From Scatosoma sp045658805 (lineage in GTDB: Bacteria; Bacillota; Clostridia; Christensenellales; Borkfalkiaceae), in assembly GCA_045658805.1 (NCBI GenBank), contig JAZOVQ010000053.1, positions 1 through 64,000 on the forward strand: 64,000 nt of DNA. Direction: 5' to 3'. Positions 44,477 through 54,200 of the stretch are shown in pieces. Both the position numbers and the translations under genes were made by a program. Every line of letters begins with the position of its first letter. Positions within the stretch are counted from its first letter, which is position 1. The notes below the pieces were generated by a model, which had not been told where the DNA came from, did no database searches, and saw only the letters and a list, made by a program, of their open reading frames with translations.

Positions 44477-45388
44477 TTATAATTTTAAGCCTGCGGCAAA
44501 TTCGCCACTCTTGAAATACTTCATCGAAATAACCGTCGTAAGAATCAAAGGCAAGGAAGCAATGAAATACATTGCATACGCCGCGCCGTATTTGATTTCA
44601 CCCGTTGCTACCGACGAATACATAATGGTCGTAATCGTTTGGTTGTTGTCCATAATCAAACTTGCCCACAAATATTCGTTATAGATACCCGAGAAGCAAC
44701 CCACGAAATAATACAATACAATGGGAAGCGCCAAAGGAAGCGTAATTTTCGTGAACAAAACCAAATCGTTTGCGCCGTCCAATCTCGCGCTCTCGTACAG
44801 GGATTTGGGCTGTTGACTGAAGAAAGTTCTAAACAGGAACATACCCGTAACCTGCGCGCCGCCGACCATGGGAAGCAAATAGCCGAAATAGCTATCCCCT
44901 ACGCCGAAGGTGTCGCGGATAAGAGGAATCAAAATAGGATAACCGATGATCGAAGGCACCAAAAGCACCGAAATGAACATCATGAAGATAAATTCTTTAA
45001 AATAGAAATTCTTCGTTACCAAGATATACGCCAAAAGTGCGCTGATTGCCGTTTCCAAAATAGCGCCGATAAGCGCAATCAAAATCGTCTTCCAATAGAA
45101 GGGCGACAGTACGCTCCAGGCTTTGGAGAAGTTTTCTTTTGCCGCTTGACCGATTTCCGATAAAATGGGGAAGCTAAACGCGTCTACCTTTACTTGCTCG
45201 TCAAGCTTGAACGAGTTGATTACCGTCAAGAACAAAGGCAAGAAGGAGAACAGCAAGCAAAAGATAACCACGACGAGGATAATCGTTTGCGCCAACGGTT
45301 TTTCGTGGGGCATACGCAAGCCTTTCGTCTTAGGAAGCTTTGCGGGCTTGGTAGGCATGGTGTTTTCGTATTGTTGTACGTTTTCCAT
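44477..45388 (-). CDS. Carbohydrate ABC transporter permease (MalG type)
   Basis: Inner-membrane permease of 303 residues with six predicted spans. The cytoplasmic EAA loop, where the ATPase docks, is ESARLDGANDLVLFTKITLP. The N-terminus is a longer than usual polar tail. The ATG is 1 nt from the stop of the preceding permease and its GGAGG lies inside that gene, so the two are translated together. Confidence 0.95.
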   Translation of the reverse strand: MENVQQYENTMPTKPAKLPKTKGLRMPHEKPLAQTIILVVVIFCLLFSFLPLFLTVINSFKLDEQVKVDAFSFPILSEIGQAAKENFSKAWSVLSPFYWKTILIALIGAILETAISALLAYILVTKNFYFKEFIFMMFISVLLVPSIIGYPILIPLIRDTFGVGDSYFGYLLPMVGGAQVTGMFLFRTFFSQQPKSLYESARLDGANDLVLFTKITLPLALPIVLYYFVGCFSGIYNEYLWASLIMDNNQTITTIMYSSVATGEIKYGAAYAMYFIASLPLILTTVISMKYFKSGEFAAGLKL

Positions 45389-45389
45389 A

Positions 45390-47993
45390 TTACAAATCCT
45401 CCCCCATCGTTTCTTTTTTCTGGATCTTGAAGTTTGCGGCTACCGCAACAAACAAGAACAAGAAGATAAGCGTTGCGTAAGCACTGGCTTTACCGTAATC
45501 GCCGTGAATCATCATGGTTGTATACATCGTTTCTACCGGCGTCGTCGTACCTGTCGAGGCAAGTATGTACGTTCTTGCATAGTTTTGTACGGACGCGATA
45601 AACGTCATGATGAAGATATACTTAATTTGAGGCATAATCAAAGGAATGTCAATGGACACGAAACGCTTTACTATGCCCAAGCCTTCCAATCTGCCTGCTT
45701 CGTGATATTCGGACGGGATATTCATCATACCGCCGTAGAAAATCAAGTAACCGCCGACAAACGGGAAGCTCATGAAGATCAACGCCCAACGCGCGTAATC
45801 GGTATTCGTCAAGAATTCGATAGGAACGTCCGCGCCGATCAATTGGTTCAAGACACCCGTGTTGCCATAGATACCCGTACGCCAAATCAACATCGTTGCC
45901 ATGCTGGGAATAATGCTGGGAATGAACATCAACGAACGAATCCAGTTGGACGCCACTTTGTTTCTAATCAAAATCAAAAGGAAGGCAAAAATCAACGGAG
46001 GTACGATACAGAGCACCAAGTCGAATACCAAGAAGAACAACATGTTTTTGATAGACAACCAGAAGCTGGGCTCGTTAAGTACCTTGATATAGTTCGCAAA
46101 ATCGTTCCATATCCAAGCAGGTTTTTCCTGCGTGTAATCGAAGAAGGACATTGAAATTGCGCCGATTGCTTCATAATAACAGAACATGAACAACAACGCA
46201 ATGAAGAAGCTCATCGCCAAATAGATTTTCTTGTTCTTCTTCAAGTCTTTTTGAATTTCTTTCACTTTGTACAAGGTGCGTTCGTTCTTGGTTGCCAAGG
46301 TAAACCAAACGCAAAGCAATGCAACTACAATGGCAAGCACGAGGAAGGTGAAGAACAAAAATTGCGTCAACGATTTGTTTTCAAACTGTTCGGGTTGATA
46401 GGTACATGCATACAAGGTGTTGGTGGTGTTTGCACTCCAGTCAACGTTGGTGACCTGTCTTAAAACGTGCGTCACTTTGTTGTCCTTGTCCCCCGTCAAC
46501 GTAATGATATCAAAGTCCGCATCAAAGGTGTGCGTCATTTGATAATTAGCCATATCGTTGAGATTCACGATAGAAACCGTTTGTTCGTTTTCAAAACGCA
46601 AATACAGGGTATTTGCAAAATCGTTAATCGACAAACCGTTGCCAAACGTGCTAAACTTTCTGTTTTCGCCAATGTCTACGGAAGTGATCTTCGTTGCGAT
46701 ATCGCTAAGGAAGGAACCGCTTTCCGCTACGTCAATTGCACTCTTGTTTACGCTGTACAGCGAGCCGTCTAAATTGTCGGCGTAATATACCGCTTTATTC
46801 TTCTTCGAATATACGATACCGCTGATATTGCTGTCACCAGGATACAAAATGGAATAATATTGCGAATCCACGTACTGTCTGTCTACGAGCAAGTTTCTCG
46901 AAGCGCTGTCGTACGATTCGCACCAAGGATTTTCGGCAACGAAAGTTTCGCTAATAGCGTCTTTTGCCTTATCCTTTGCATTCTTATTTTCTCGGTTATA
47001 TTTGGTGGTGGTTACAAGCGTTTTATACACGTTGGAAAGAGTTTCTCCGTCCGCCGCCGCAAGTTCCGCCTCGGTAAGCGTATTGCCTGCATGCGCACTA
47101 AGCAATGCGCGGAAATGGTCCGCATACGCCTGCGCTTCCACTTCCTTATCGCGTCCAGCATCATAATATTGCTTTACGTTATCCAAATAATCGAATTCTT
47201 CGCCGTTTTCGTCGATATAATCCGCGAGCGTAAGGCTAAGTCTTACGATACCGCCGCCGTTTTTAAACAGGTAAATGGATTCTTGAGTGGCAACGAAGGA
47301 CAAAACCCCCGTCTTTGCCGACGTCAACGGTACAATTTTTTGCGCCGTATCCGTTGCGCCTTCCAAATCGAGATCCCAAAGCTGTTTCTTCTTATTTGCA
47401 CCGACCTTCAAGTTTTCAATATCGAAACGATAGACGTAATAATTGTTATCCGATTGCAAAATCAATGCGTATAACAAGCCGCCTTGGTCGTCGTAGCCTT
47501 TCAAATTCAGCTTACCCGTTTGTGCGGTAGCCAAGCAATAATCGTCCGTTACGCTCAAGGAAACGCCGTTGTCGATAAGCTTGAAAATGTTACCGTTACC
47601 GTCCACCATGAGGTAATAATCCTCGCCGTTTTTACCCGTAACATACTTCGCGCTCCATTGGTTTAAACTGCCTTCCAAAAGCTTGTCATAATCGCCTTTT
47701 TCTTTCAATTTATCCGAAATTTTCGAAAGCGCAAACGTTGACAACTGTTCATCTGTGAACGTGTCAAAACGATACATTGCGGTCTCCGTCAAAAGGAAAT
47801 AATCCTCGCCGTTTTCCCCTTCTACCAACGATTTAATCTGTTCGTTGTTCCCAAGCGCTTCCATTTCTTTGCTTGTGGGAATCAATACGCCGAACAAAAC
47901 CGTTAAAAGGGTAAAAAGAGCAAGAAGCACGGATAACACAAGCACCGTGTTTCTTGCTTTTTTCTTATCTTGATTTGTTATGCCTACTGCCAT
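45390..47993 (-). CDS. MalF-type permease fused to a ~500-residue extracytoplasmic domain
   Basis: A fusion of 867 residues. After a cytoplasmic start and one span (about 18-40), residues about 42-540 are outside the membrane. They are rich in short beta-strand repeats such as GEDYFLLTETAMYRF, GEDYYLMVDGNGNIF and NKAVYYADNLDGSLYSV, which suggests a beta-propeller with one helical insertion (about 265-350). A second span (545-567) and a basic linker lead to a normal MalF-like permease (about 590-869) with the EAA loop EYHEAGRLEGLGIVKRF. Start at 47993 gives a 7-nt spacing to GGGGGT; an ATG six nt upstream is closer to it. The E. coli MalF P2 loop is smaller and placed differently. The domain may bind substrate or the binding protein; that is inference. 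Confidence 0.88.
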   Translation of the reverse strand: MAVGITNQDKKKARNTVLVLSVLLALFTLLTVLFGVLIPTSKEMEALGNNEQIKSLVEGENGEDYFLLTETAMYRFDTFTDEQLSTFALSKISDKLKEKGDYDKLLEGSLNQWSAKYVTGKNGEDYYLMVDGNGNIFKLIDNGVSLSVTDDYCLATAQTGKLNLKGYDDQGGLLYALILQSDNNYYVYRFDIENLKVGANKKKQLWDLDLEGATDTAQKIVPLTSAKTGVLSFVATQESIYLFKNGGGIVRLSLTLADYIDENGEEFDYLDNVKQYYDAGRDKEVEAQAYADHFRALLSAHAGNTLTEAELAAADGETLSNVYKTLVTTTKYNRENKNAKDKAKDAISETFVAENPWCESYDSASRNLLVDRQYVDSQYYSILYPGDSNISGIVYSKKNKAVYYADNLDGSLYSVNKSAIDVAESGSFLSDIATKITSVDIGENRKFSTFGNGLSINDFANTLYLRFENEQTVSIVNLNDMANYQMTHTFDADFDIITLTGDKDNKVTHVLRQVTNVDWSANTTNTLYACTYQPEQFENKSLTQFLFFTFLVLAIVVALLCVWFTLATKNERTLYKVKEIQKDLKKNKKIYLAMSFFIALLFMFCYYEAIGAISMSFFDYTQEKPAWIWNDFANYIKVLNEPSFWLSIKNMLFFLVFDLVLCIVPPLIFAFLLILIRNKVASNWIRSLMFIPSIIPSMATMLIWRTGIYGNTGVLNQLIGADVPIEFLTNTDYARWALIFMSFPFVGGYLIFYGGMMNIPSEYHEAGRLEGLGIVKRFVSIDIPLIMPQIKYIFIMTFIASVQNYARTYILASTGTTTPVETMYTTMMIHGDYGKASAYATLIFLFLFVAVAANFKIQKKETMGEDL

Positions 47994-48026
47994 GGGCATA
48001 CCCCCGTAAAAGTATTACTTTTTTTA

Positions 48027-48067
48027 CTGTACGCTTTAAAGGCGGCAATCGCCTTTAAAGCGTACAG
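48027..48067 (-). other. Perfect 18-bp intercistronic stem-loop
   Basis: CTGTACGCTTTAAAGGCG (48027-48044) pairs with no mismatch with 48050-48067 around the loop GCAAT. On the minus strand it is followed by AGTAAAAAAAG, not T, so it is not a standard terminator. It lies 12 nt after the binding-protein stop. Such structures often protect the upstream message and raise binding protein over permease levels. Confidence 0.85.
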
Positions 48068-48079
48068 AACTGCTATCTA

Positions 48080-49870
48080 TTACAAGTTGTAGTTAGGATC
48101 CTTCCAGAAGTTTTCAGGCCACTTGTTGGAAGCAACGAACGTCAACATATCAAAGTCAACAGCTTCCGACCACTTCACTGCAAACGTTTCAGGAATCAAT
48201 ACTTGGCTGTCGGAAAGACCAGTCATCAAAAGGTTACGCCAGCATTCGGTAATGCAGCCTCTCGTCTTTTCCAAACCGTTTACGTATCTAACGCCCCAGG
48301 TAAGGAAGGGGTTAGCGTCAACGTCGCCGTTGAAGGAAATGGTTTCGTTGCTTGCTTCGAAGTATGCTTTCCATTCTGCAGGGATAACAACGAGGTTGTT
48401 CTTAACCGAGGACAAGCCCTTAGGTACGTCGTTGTTTGCGGCCAAGCCCTTGTAGTAAATGGTTTGACCATAAGGCGACATAACGAACTTAATGAAGTCT
48501 TTGTTCAATTCGTTTTGTTCAGCATCGCCCAAGTGATTGATAATGGAAAGGAAACCGCCGTTACCACCGATGTCACGGGTAATCGTCGTATCAGGAACGA
48601 TCTTTTCACCCACTTTGTCACCAGAGGTGTACGTACCAGAAATCATTTGAGGATAATCGAAGTAACCAACGTCGAAGCCAGTAGCGTTCGATTTTTCATA
48701 ATTGATACCGAAGCCTTGATAATCCAAAATGATTTGAGGGGAAGCTTTACCGTCGCTTTGCGTTTCGAACTTATCGCGAAGCTCGCCAAATTCGGTGCTG
48801 GAAACGTCCTTCATCAAAACGCCCTTCATCTTTGCAAGCTGACTTACGAAATCACGATATACTTCGCTGGTGAAACCAACGTAGCCAGGGCCGAAGGAAC
48901 AATCTTCTTCAAAGAGAATGTTCAACATCTTTGCATAACGGGGACCGTAACCGCTGTTAAGTTCAACAACGTCTTCCGTTTCGTCATAGTTAGCCCAAAC
49001 GCTGTTCTTGTCGCCGCCCATGATGTATTGATAGAATTGACGATAGTAATAGTCGCCATATACACGAAGCAACCAGCTGAATTGCAAGGATTCTACACTT
49101 GCAGCCGTAAGGGAGATACCCAAAGGATTGCTGTAGTCTGCTGCTTGCATTGCTTTAGAAAGTGCGATAAGGTCGTCCCAGGTTTCAGGATAGCCAACTT
49201 CGCCGGAAGCGTTCGTGTAACCCTTTGCGCCTGCTTCTTCCAAAGCAACTTCGTTTACGAACCAGCACGTTTGCATGATTTCGGAGTTCAAAATGATACT
49301 CTTGCCGCTGGTATCAGCTTCTTTGGTGGTGTAAGCTGCTTTTTCAAGTACGCTGGACCATTGAACGTTTTCACCACAGTAAGGGTTGTAGGACGCAATT
49401 GCCGAGTACATATCGATACAGTAGGAATACGTAGAGGTGTAACCAAGGTTACCTTCAACGATATCCCAATCGGTGTTGGGGTTAACCAATTCCGAGTTCA
49501 AGTTTTGGGAATACGAAGAACCTGCATATTGGGTGTTGATGTTTACTTGAACAGCGCCACCTTGCAATCTTTCATATTCATCTTTCAACGCGCGCCAGCC
49601 GCTTTGCGTACCTTCAAAGTCCAAGCAAACGTCAACTTTACCAGAATATTGCTTGATCGAAGAAACGTCAGGCAAATAATCTGCGTTGAAGCCTGCGCCA
49701 AGGTCGTTAACAGACAAAGGCTGCGTCGAGATCATGTTGCTGTTGCCCGTGCTGCCGCTGCTGTCTTGCGAGTTGCCACCCGAGCTTGCGCTGCTGCCGC
49801 TGTCGCACGCCGCCAATACCGTCGTGCAAGAAAGAGCAAGAGCCAAGAACATAGTTAATTTCTTTTTCAT
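48080..49870 (-). CDS. Extracellular carbohydrate-binding lipoprotein
   Basis: Family-1 solute-binding protein of 596 residues, longer than the usual ~430-450. Start at 49870 chosen because AAGGAGG lies 6-7 nt upstream; an upstream in-frame extension runs through the leader. Lipobox LAAC (Cys22), Ser/Gly/Asn linker, then the binding domain with WDIVEGNLGYTSTYSY, YPETWDDLIALSKAM and the late DFIKFVMSPYGQTIYYKG. It is the first gene of the importer operon and faces the AraC-family gene across a 331-bp promoter region. Confidence 0.92.
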   Translation of the reverse strand: MKKKLTMFLALALSCTTVLAACDSGSSASSGGNSQDSSGSTGNSNMISTQPLSVNDLGAGFNADYLPDVSSIKQYSGKVDVCLDFEGTQSGWRALKDEYERLQGGAVQVNINTQYAGSSYSQNLNSELVNPNTDWDIVEGNLGYTSTYSYCIDMYSAIASYNPYCGENVQWSSVLEKAAYTTKEADTSGKSIILNSEIMQTCWFVNEVALEEAGAKGYTNASGEVGYPETWDDLIALSKAMQAADYSNPLGISLTAASVESLQFSWLLRVYGDYYYRQFYQYIMGGDKNSVWANYDETEDVVELNSGYGPRYAKMLNILFEEDCSFGPGYVGFTSEVYRDFVSQLAKMKGVLMKDVSSTEFGELRDKFETQSDGKASPQIILDYQGFGINYEKSNATGFDVGYFDYPQMISGTYTSGDKVGEKIVPDTTITRDIGGNGGFLSIINHLGDAEQNELNKDFIKFVMSPYGQTIYYKGLAANNDVPKGLSSVKNNLVVIPAEWKAYFEASNETISFNGDVDANPFLTWGVRYVNGLEKTRGCITECWRNLLMTGLSDSQVLIPETFAVKWSEAVDFDMLTFVASNKWPENFWKDPNYNL

Positions 49871-49886
49871 AAATTCCTCCTTGTGC

Positions 49887-49907
49887 ATGCAAAGGTTCGC
49901 TTTGCAT
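49887..49907 (-). promoter_or_regulatory. Hairpin next to the binding-protein ribosome site
   Basis: ATGCAAAG (49887-49894) pairs with CTTTGCAT (49900-49907) four nt before AAGGAGG (49882-49876). The rest of the 331-bp gap holds the two divergent promoters and GC/AT-alternating leader sequence with no gene. Confidence 0.6.
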
Positions 49908-50015
49908 ACTCTTTGTTTTTTTCTTTTTATATACCCCCGCCATACGCCCGCATTTGGCAAAATGTACACGTAGCGCATACGCGTACGCACGACAAGAATA
50001 TAATACCTTGCATTT

Positions 50016-50044
50016 ATTATACAACAAATCTTCTATTTTGTCAA
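50016..50044 (-). promoter_or_regulatory. Promoter of the importer operon
   Basis: Perfect TTGACA (50044-50039) and TATAAT (50021-50016), 17-nt spacer, minus strand; leader of about 140 nt. Confidence 0.9.
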
Positions 50045-50167
50045 TACGAAATCTTATCCCCTTTGTCACATTTTTTGCCATAATTACCCCTCATTGGCAC
50101 TATTTTCACAATTTTTGTCATGTTTTATTAAAAATATCATATTTCTTGCAGTTTTTTACAATATATA

Positions 50168-50195
50168 TTGACATTTTAATTTTTTATGTTACAAT
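50168..50195 (+). promoter_or_regulatory. Promoter of the AraC-family gene, predicting a leaderless mRNA
   Basis: TTGACA (50168-50173) and TACAAT (50190-50195), 16-nt spacer. Transcription should begin about 7 nt later, which is the ATG at 50202. No Shine-Dalgarno sequence lies in ATAAAGCC before the ATG. Confidence 0.75.
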
Positions 50196-50201
50196 AAAGC
50201 C

Positions 50202-51011
50202 ATGGAACAGACAAAACAGTATTCAAACGAAAATCCTTTATACGAGCATCTTGCGGACAATCCCTTTTATTTGTTCTTAAAGAAAGAGAGTTTTTTCTTT
50301 CACATTCCGCATTATCACGAAAGCCTGGAATTTGTGTATATGCTTAAAGGCAGCACTACGGTGCATTTGGGCAGCGAAACGTACACCTTGACAAAAGGCG
50401 ACGCTTTTTTATGCAATTCGCAACAGGTGCATTTTTACGAAAACCAAGACCCCGACAAGATCGGTATCGTTGTGGTTTTAAGCAATAAATACACGCATAA
50501 TTTCCGTGAACTGTGCAAAAATGCCACTCTCCCTTCTTTCCTCACCGATAAGAAGGCGAACGTGGAACTTTGTACGCTGCTTCAAAATTGGTTGGACTAC
50601 AAGGATAGAACTTTCCTCACCGATTGCGCTTTTGCCAATTTGTTGCTCGATAAGCTGATTAAGCTGTACGGGTTTGTGGACGCGGACGAGGTGGATACCT
50701 TAAACACCACCGCCATCGCGTTTATCAATTATATCCAAGAAAATTATCATTTGGATCTTTCCTTGGAAACCGCTGCCGAGCATTTTGGATATTCCAAAGA
50801 ATATTTCTCTAAAAAATTTAAACAAATTGTGGGAAAAAATTTCCTCTCCCTTTTGAACAGTATTCGATTGCAAAAGGCCGTTGAGTTACTCAACGATCCC
50901 GATAAAAAATACACCTTTAACGAGGTATGCGCAAAATGCGGTTTTAACAATTCCGCTTCCTTGTATCGACATTTGAAAAAGGTCAAGCAAGCCAACCCTC
51001 GTCTCCAATAA
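50202..51011 (+). CDS. AraC family transcriptional regulator with N-terminal cupin domain
   Basis: Regulator of 269 residues. The N-terminal cupin (about 25-135; HIPHYHESLEFVYMLKG, LGSETYTLTKGDAFLCN) is the expected sugar-sensing domain. The C-terminal AraC DNA-binding domain (about 170-265) has two helix-turn-helix units, LDLSLETAAEHFGYSKEYFSK and FNEVCAKCGFNNSASLYRHL. It is one of only two plus-strand genes, divergent from the importer operon and facing the glycosidase-like giant gene. It is the likely activator of one or both. Its ATG coincides with the predicted transcription start. Confidence 0.93.
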   Translation: MEQTKQYSNENPLYEHLADNPFYLFLKKESFFFHIPHYHESLEFVYMLKGSTTVHLGSETYTLTKGDAFLCNSQQVHFYENQDPDKIGIVVVLSNKYTHNFRELCKNATLPSFLTDKKANVELCTLLQNWLDYKDRTFLTDCAFANLLLDKLIKLYGFVDADEVDTLNTTAIAFINYIQENYHLDLSLETAAEHFGYSKEYFSKKFKQIVGKNFLSLLNSIRLQKAVELLNDPDKKYTFNEVCAKCGFNNSASLYRHLKKVKQANPRLQ

Positions 51012-51022
51012 ACCACGAAAAA

Positions 51023-51050
51023 AGCAACCCGCAAAGGTTGCTCTTTTTTT
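51023..51050 (+). terminator. Terminator of the AraC-family gene
   Basis: Perfect stem AGCAACC/GGTTGCT (51023-51029 with 51036-51042), followed by CTTTTTTT. Confidence 0.9.
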
Positions 51051-51072
51051 CTCCTCGTAAATAAAATGCTCG

Positions 51073-51120
51073 AAAAAAATTAGCGTGACGCTCGGTTAAG
51101 AGCATCACGCTATTGTTTTT
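51073..51120. terminator. Bidirectional terminator after the giant gene and small peptide
   Basis: A 13-bp stem (51081-51093 with 51100-51112, one mismatch) with loop GGTTAA. The minus strand continues in seven T, the plus strand in TTGTTTTT. Confidence 0.85.
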
Positions 51121-51121
51121 G

Positions 51122-51247
51122 TTACTGACCGAAATTTTCAGGGAATTCGGGCATATCCGTGGTATTGTCGTTCAACGAAGTGCGAACGATATCTTCGGTA
51201 GAGAAGAAAACCAATTCCAATTCAACATTTTCATACATTTTTTTCAT
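51122..51247 (-). CDS. Small 41-residue acidic peptide, coupled to the giant gene
   Basis: A 41-codon frame starting MKKMYENVELELVFFSTED and ending PEFPENFGQ. AAGGAGG lies 7 nt before the ATG and overlaps the stop codon of the giant gene, so it is positioned for coupled translation; a strong terminator follows at once. The pattern (basic start, YE-x-VELELVFF, a DIVRTS segment, acidic/proline tail) is like short peptides I remember from clostridial genomes, without known function. No signal peptide or membrane span. It could be a precursor peptide, a regulator or a chance frame; ribosome site and position argue against chance. Confidence 0.65.
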   Translation of the reverse strand: MKKMYENVELELVFFSTEDIVRTSLNDNTTDMPEFPENFGQ

Positions 51248-51260
51248 TTGATTTTCCTCC

Positions 51261-54200
51261 TTAACCCACGCAAATTACCGCTTGACCAGGTTGCAACGTA
51301 ACGCTACCGGAAACCACTTGATAAGGTTGTTCCGCCGTACCTACGCCGTAGCCGATAAGATAGCATACGCTACCCGAAGCCGTTACCGAAGGCGTTGCCT
51401 TCAAATCACACGTATCCGCGTTGGTGTACATCGTGATCGTCTTCGAGCCGTTGGAAAGCGTCGTCGTTAACAATTCTTTACTGCTGTTATAATCTCTCGT
51501 CTTCAACTTGTAACCATTGAAGATGCTTTGAATTACTTCAAATTGCGATGCCGCCTTTTGCGCCGCATTGTAATAGGAATAGCCCGACGTTGCATTGTTA
51601 CCGATGCCGTTACCATAACCGTTACCATCGAAGCCAACCATGGAAGCCGCCAATTCGGTTACAATGGGGAAGTAACAGAACCAAGAATAGCCTGCTACGT
51701 TATGCGCAGCTGCGTACAACATAGCCATATACAAATCTTGTTCCGTCAACTTACCTTCCGTACCCTTGTTTTGCGTATGCGCAGTAATTGCTTGATAGAA
51801 TTTAATATCGCCGCTTACAACAGCGTTCGTACCGTTGCCGTACAATTCTTCAAACGTCGACTTATATCTATCCGTGCTGTCACCCATTGCGTGACTGGTA
51901 TAGATGTCAACGTAGAGATAATCAAGCTCGGTATACTTCAACCAGTTGGTAAGATAATCGTTATAATTCCAAATGGTCGAGAAGCCTACGTTCTTTTGAT
52001 ACAAACATGCAAGGAAGAAAGGTTCGTTGCCGTTTGCCTTGGAAAGACCAAGTTCAGCGCAAGCCGCTTTCAACGCCTTAACCGTATACCCTACGTTTTG
52101 AACTTCGTTTCTTTCAGGTTCGTCTTTAAGCGAGAAACCGTAGAATGCAGGATGTTGTACATATTCAGCAAAACCCGCGCGCGATTTAATTACGTTTGCA
52201 ACCTGCGATTGAGAGCTTGCTTCCTTGGACAATTGATAGAACGCTTCGTCACAAACGATTACCTTCATACCAAGCGTCCAAGCGGTATCCATAACGTATT
52301 TCAAACGGCTAGTATGCCATACGTCGTCCGTTTCAAAAGAAGCAATACTGCCTTCGTTAATCAAAAGGATATTGTTGCCCATTGCCTTCAATCTCGCTGC
52401 GTGCGCAGGGAGTTCATCAGGAGAAGTCCAATCGGTTGCATTTGCTTCGTTAGGCGACCAACCCGTGTCCTTGTTATAATATACGAAATATTCGTCATCC
52501 GAAGTCAAGATAGTACCCTGGTCGTCAATGTAATAATTGCCAGACGTGGAAATACCAAGCGTCTTCATTTGCGATTCGGTGAACTTGTACAAGCCGCTGT
52601 ACATTGCCTTATAGCTGAATACAGGCTTCACTTCTACCGTTGCAAAGCTTGCGCTGGTTGCAGAAGTCTTAAATTCGTCATAATAGGAATATGCCGTAAC
52701 CGTTACGTTGTGTTGACCTACAACTTCCGTCGTGTAGGAAAGTTCTTCGTCAGCCATTACGATAACGCCGTCACGATAATCGTTGTCGTCTTTTACAAGG
52801 TAATAATCGGCATTTTCTACCGCTTCCCAGGTTACGTAGTAACCCATACCTTGCGATACAACGGGCGTTGCAAGCTTCGTGTTACCAACGTTGTTGCCAA
52901 GCTCGTCACTCGTCTTGATCGTTTCAAGAATTGCTACGCAATCTGCAAGAGTGCCAAGGTCGCCGTCCAAAATACCGTTCATTGCTTCCTCAACAACCTC
53001 TTCTACCTTTGCTTTATGCAAATCGGTATAAACGTCGCTGTTAAGATAGTTTTTCAAGAACGCAGAGTAGTATTTAAGGGTTTCGTTTTCGTCATAATCG
53101 GAAAGCATGAACGAAATGCTCAAGCCGTTCGTGGTCATTCTATAACCGCTTACAACGTATACGCTATTACCGATAACTACGCTGGAATTGTAACCTGCAA
53201 CGATACGGAAACCATTGATAACCAACGCTTCTACCGAACCGCTTTCTACCGTAATGGTTACTACCGAGCCGTTTTTCGTAATTGCCAATTGATAATTGCC
53301 CACTTTATCCGCAGTTTGACTTACGTTCAAGTCTTCGTCGATCGTAATATCAGCAACGCTGTTTACGTAATCGATAACCGATTCAGGTCTTTCGTTTGCT
53401 TTATAAGCCAACGTTGCAACTTCGTAAACGCTTCTTGCGTTTTCAGCAGGGTTATACGGCGTATAAACGTAACCCGTTTCGCCGTTGGAATAGTTAAGTT
53501 TCAAATAGCCTCTTGCCGACATAGAACGCGCGTATTGCGCAGGACTAATATTTACAAGCGCCGCTACGTACGTCCACGTGTCGCCCGATTGCGAGCTCCA
53601 CGTGCTAGTAGGTACGTCTACAAAATAGCCAGCAGGGAAGGTTGTATGTACAAAATCAATATCACCGCTGAGATAATTGGTGGGAACGATAAGCGTACCT
53701 GCGCCTGCAATTAAGCCGTTGTTTACACCATAGGTGTATGCGTTGCCGTCAACGTCCACAAGGAAACGAAGACCGCTCTTGCCCGTAGCTCTTACAGCTG
53801 CACCATCGCGCATCTTAAAGCCAATCCATACGGGATACAACGTCGTATCCCCCGTCAACGTATATTCGTAACCAGCAGGATACAAATCGGGAACGGTGTT
53901 GATATCCGTCGTCCAACCTGCAAATACGTTGCCCGTTTGTCCATAAGTGTATGCATCCAATTCGGGAAGTGCGTACTTCCAAGCCGTTTCAGTGCTAAGC
54001 ACTTCGCTGCCGTCATGAAGGGTAAGGGTATGTCTTTCTTCCCCTTCCGTCATACCAGGATCGCTGATACGAATACCGTTTGCAACCTGCGACGTGGTCG
54101 TAAATACCAATCTATTCGCATAAGGAGCATAGTCCATGTACGTACCAGCAAGCGTATACGTTCTCTTCGTGAAATTACCGTCGATATCAGCATATACTTC

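Noticed and set aside
44477..49870. A complete ABC importer
   Set aside because: No ATPase gene is present between 34 and 58 kb, so the importer must borrow one.
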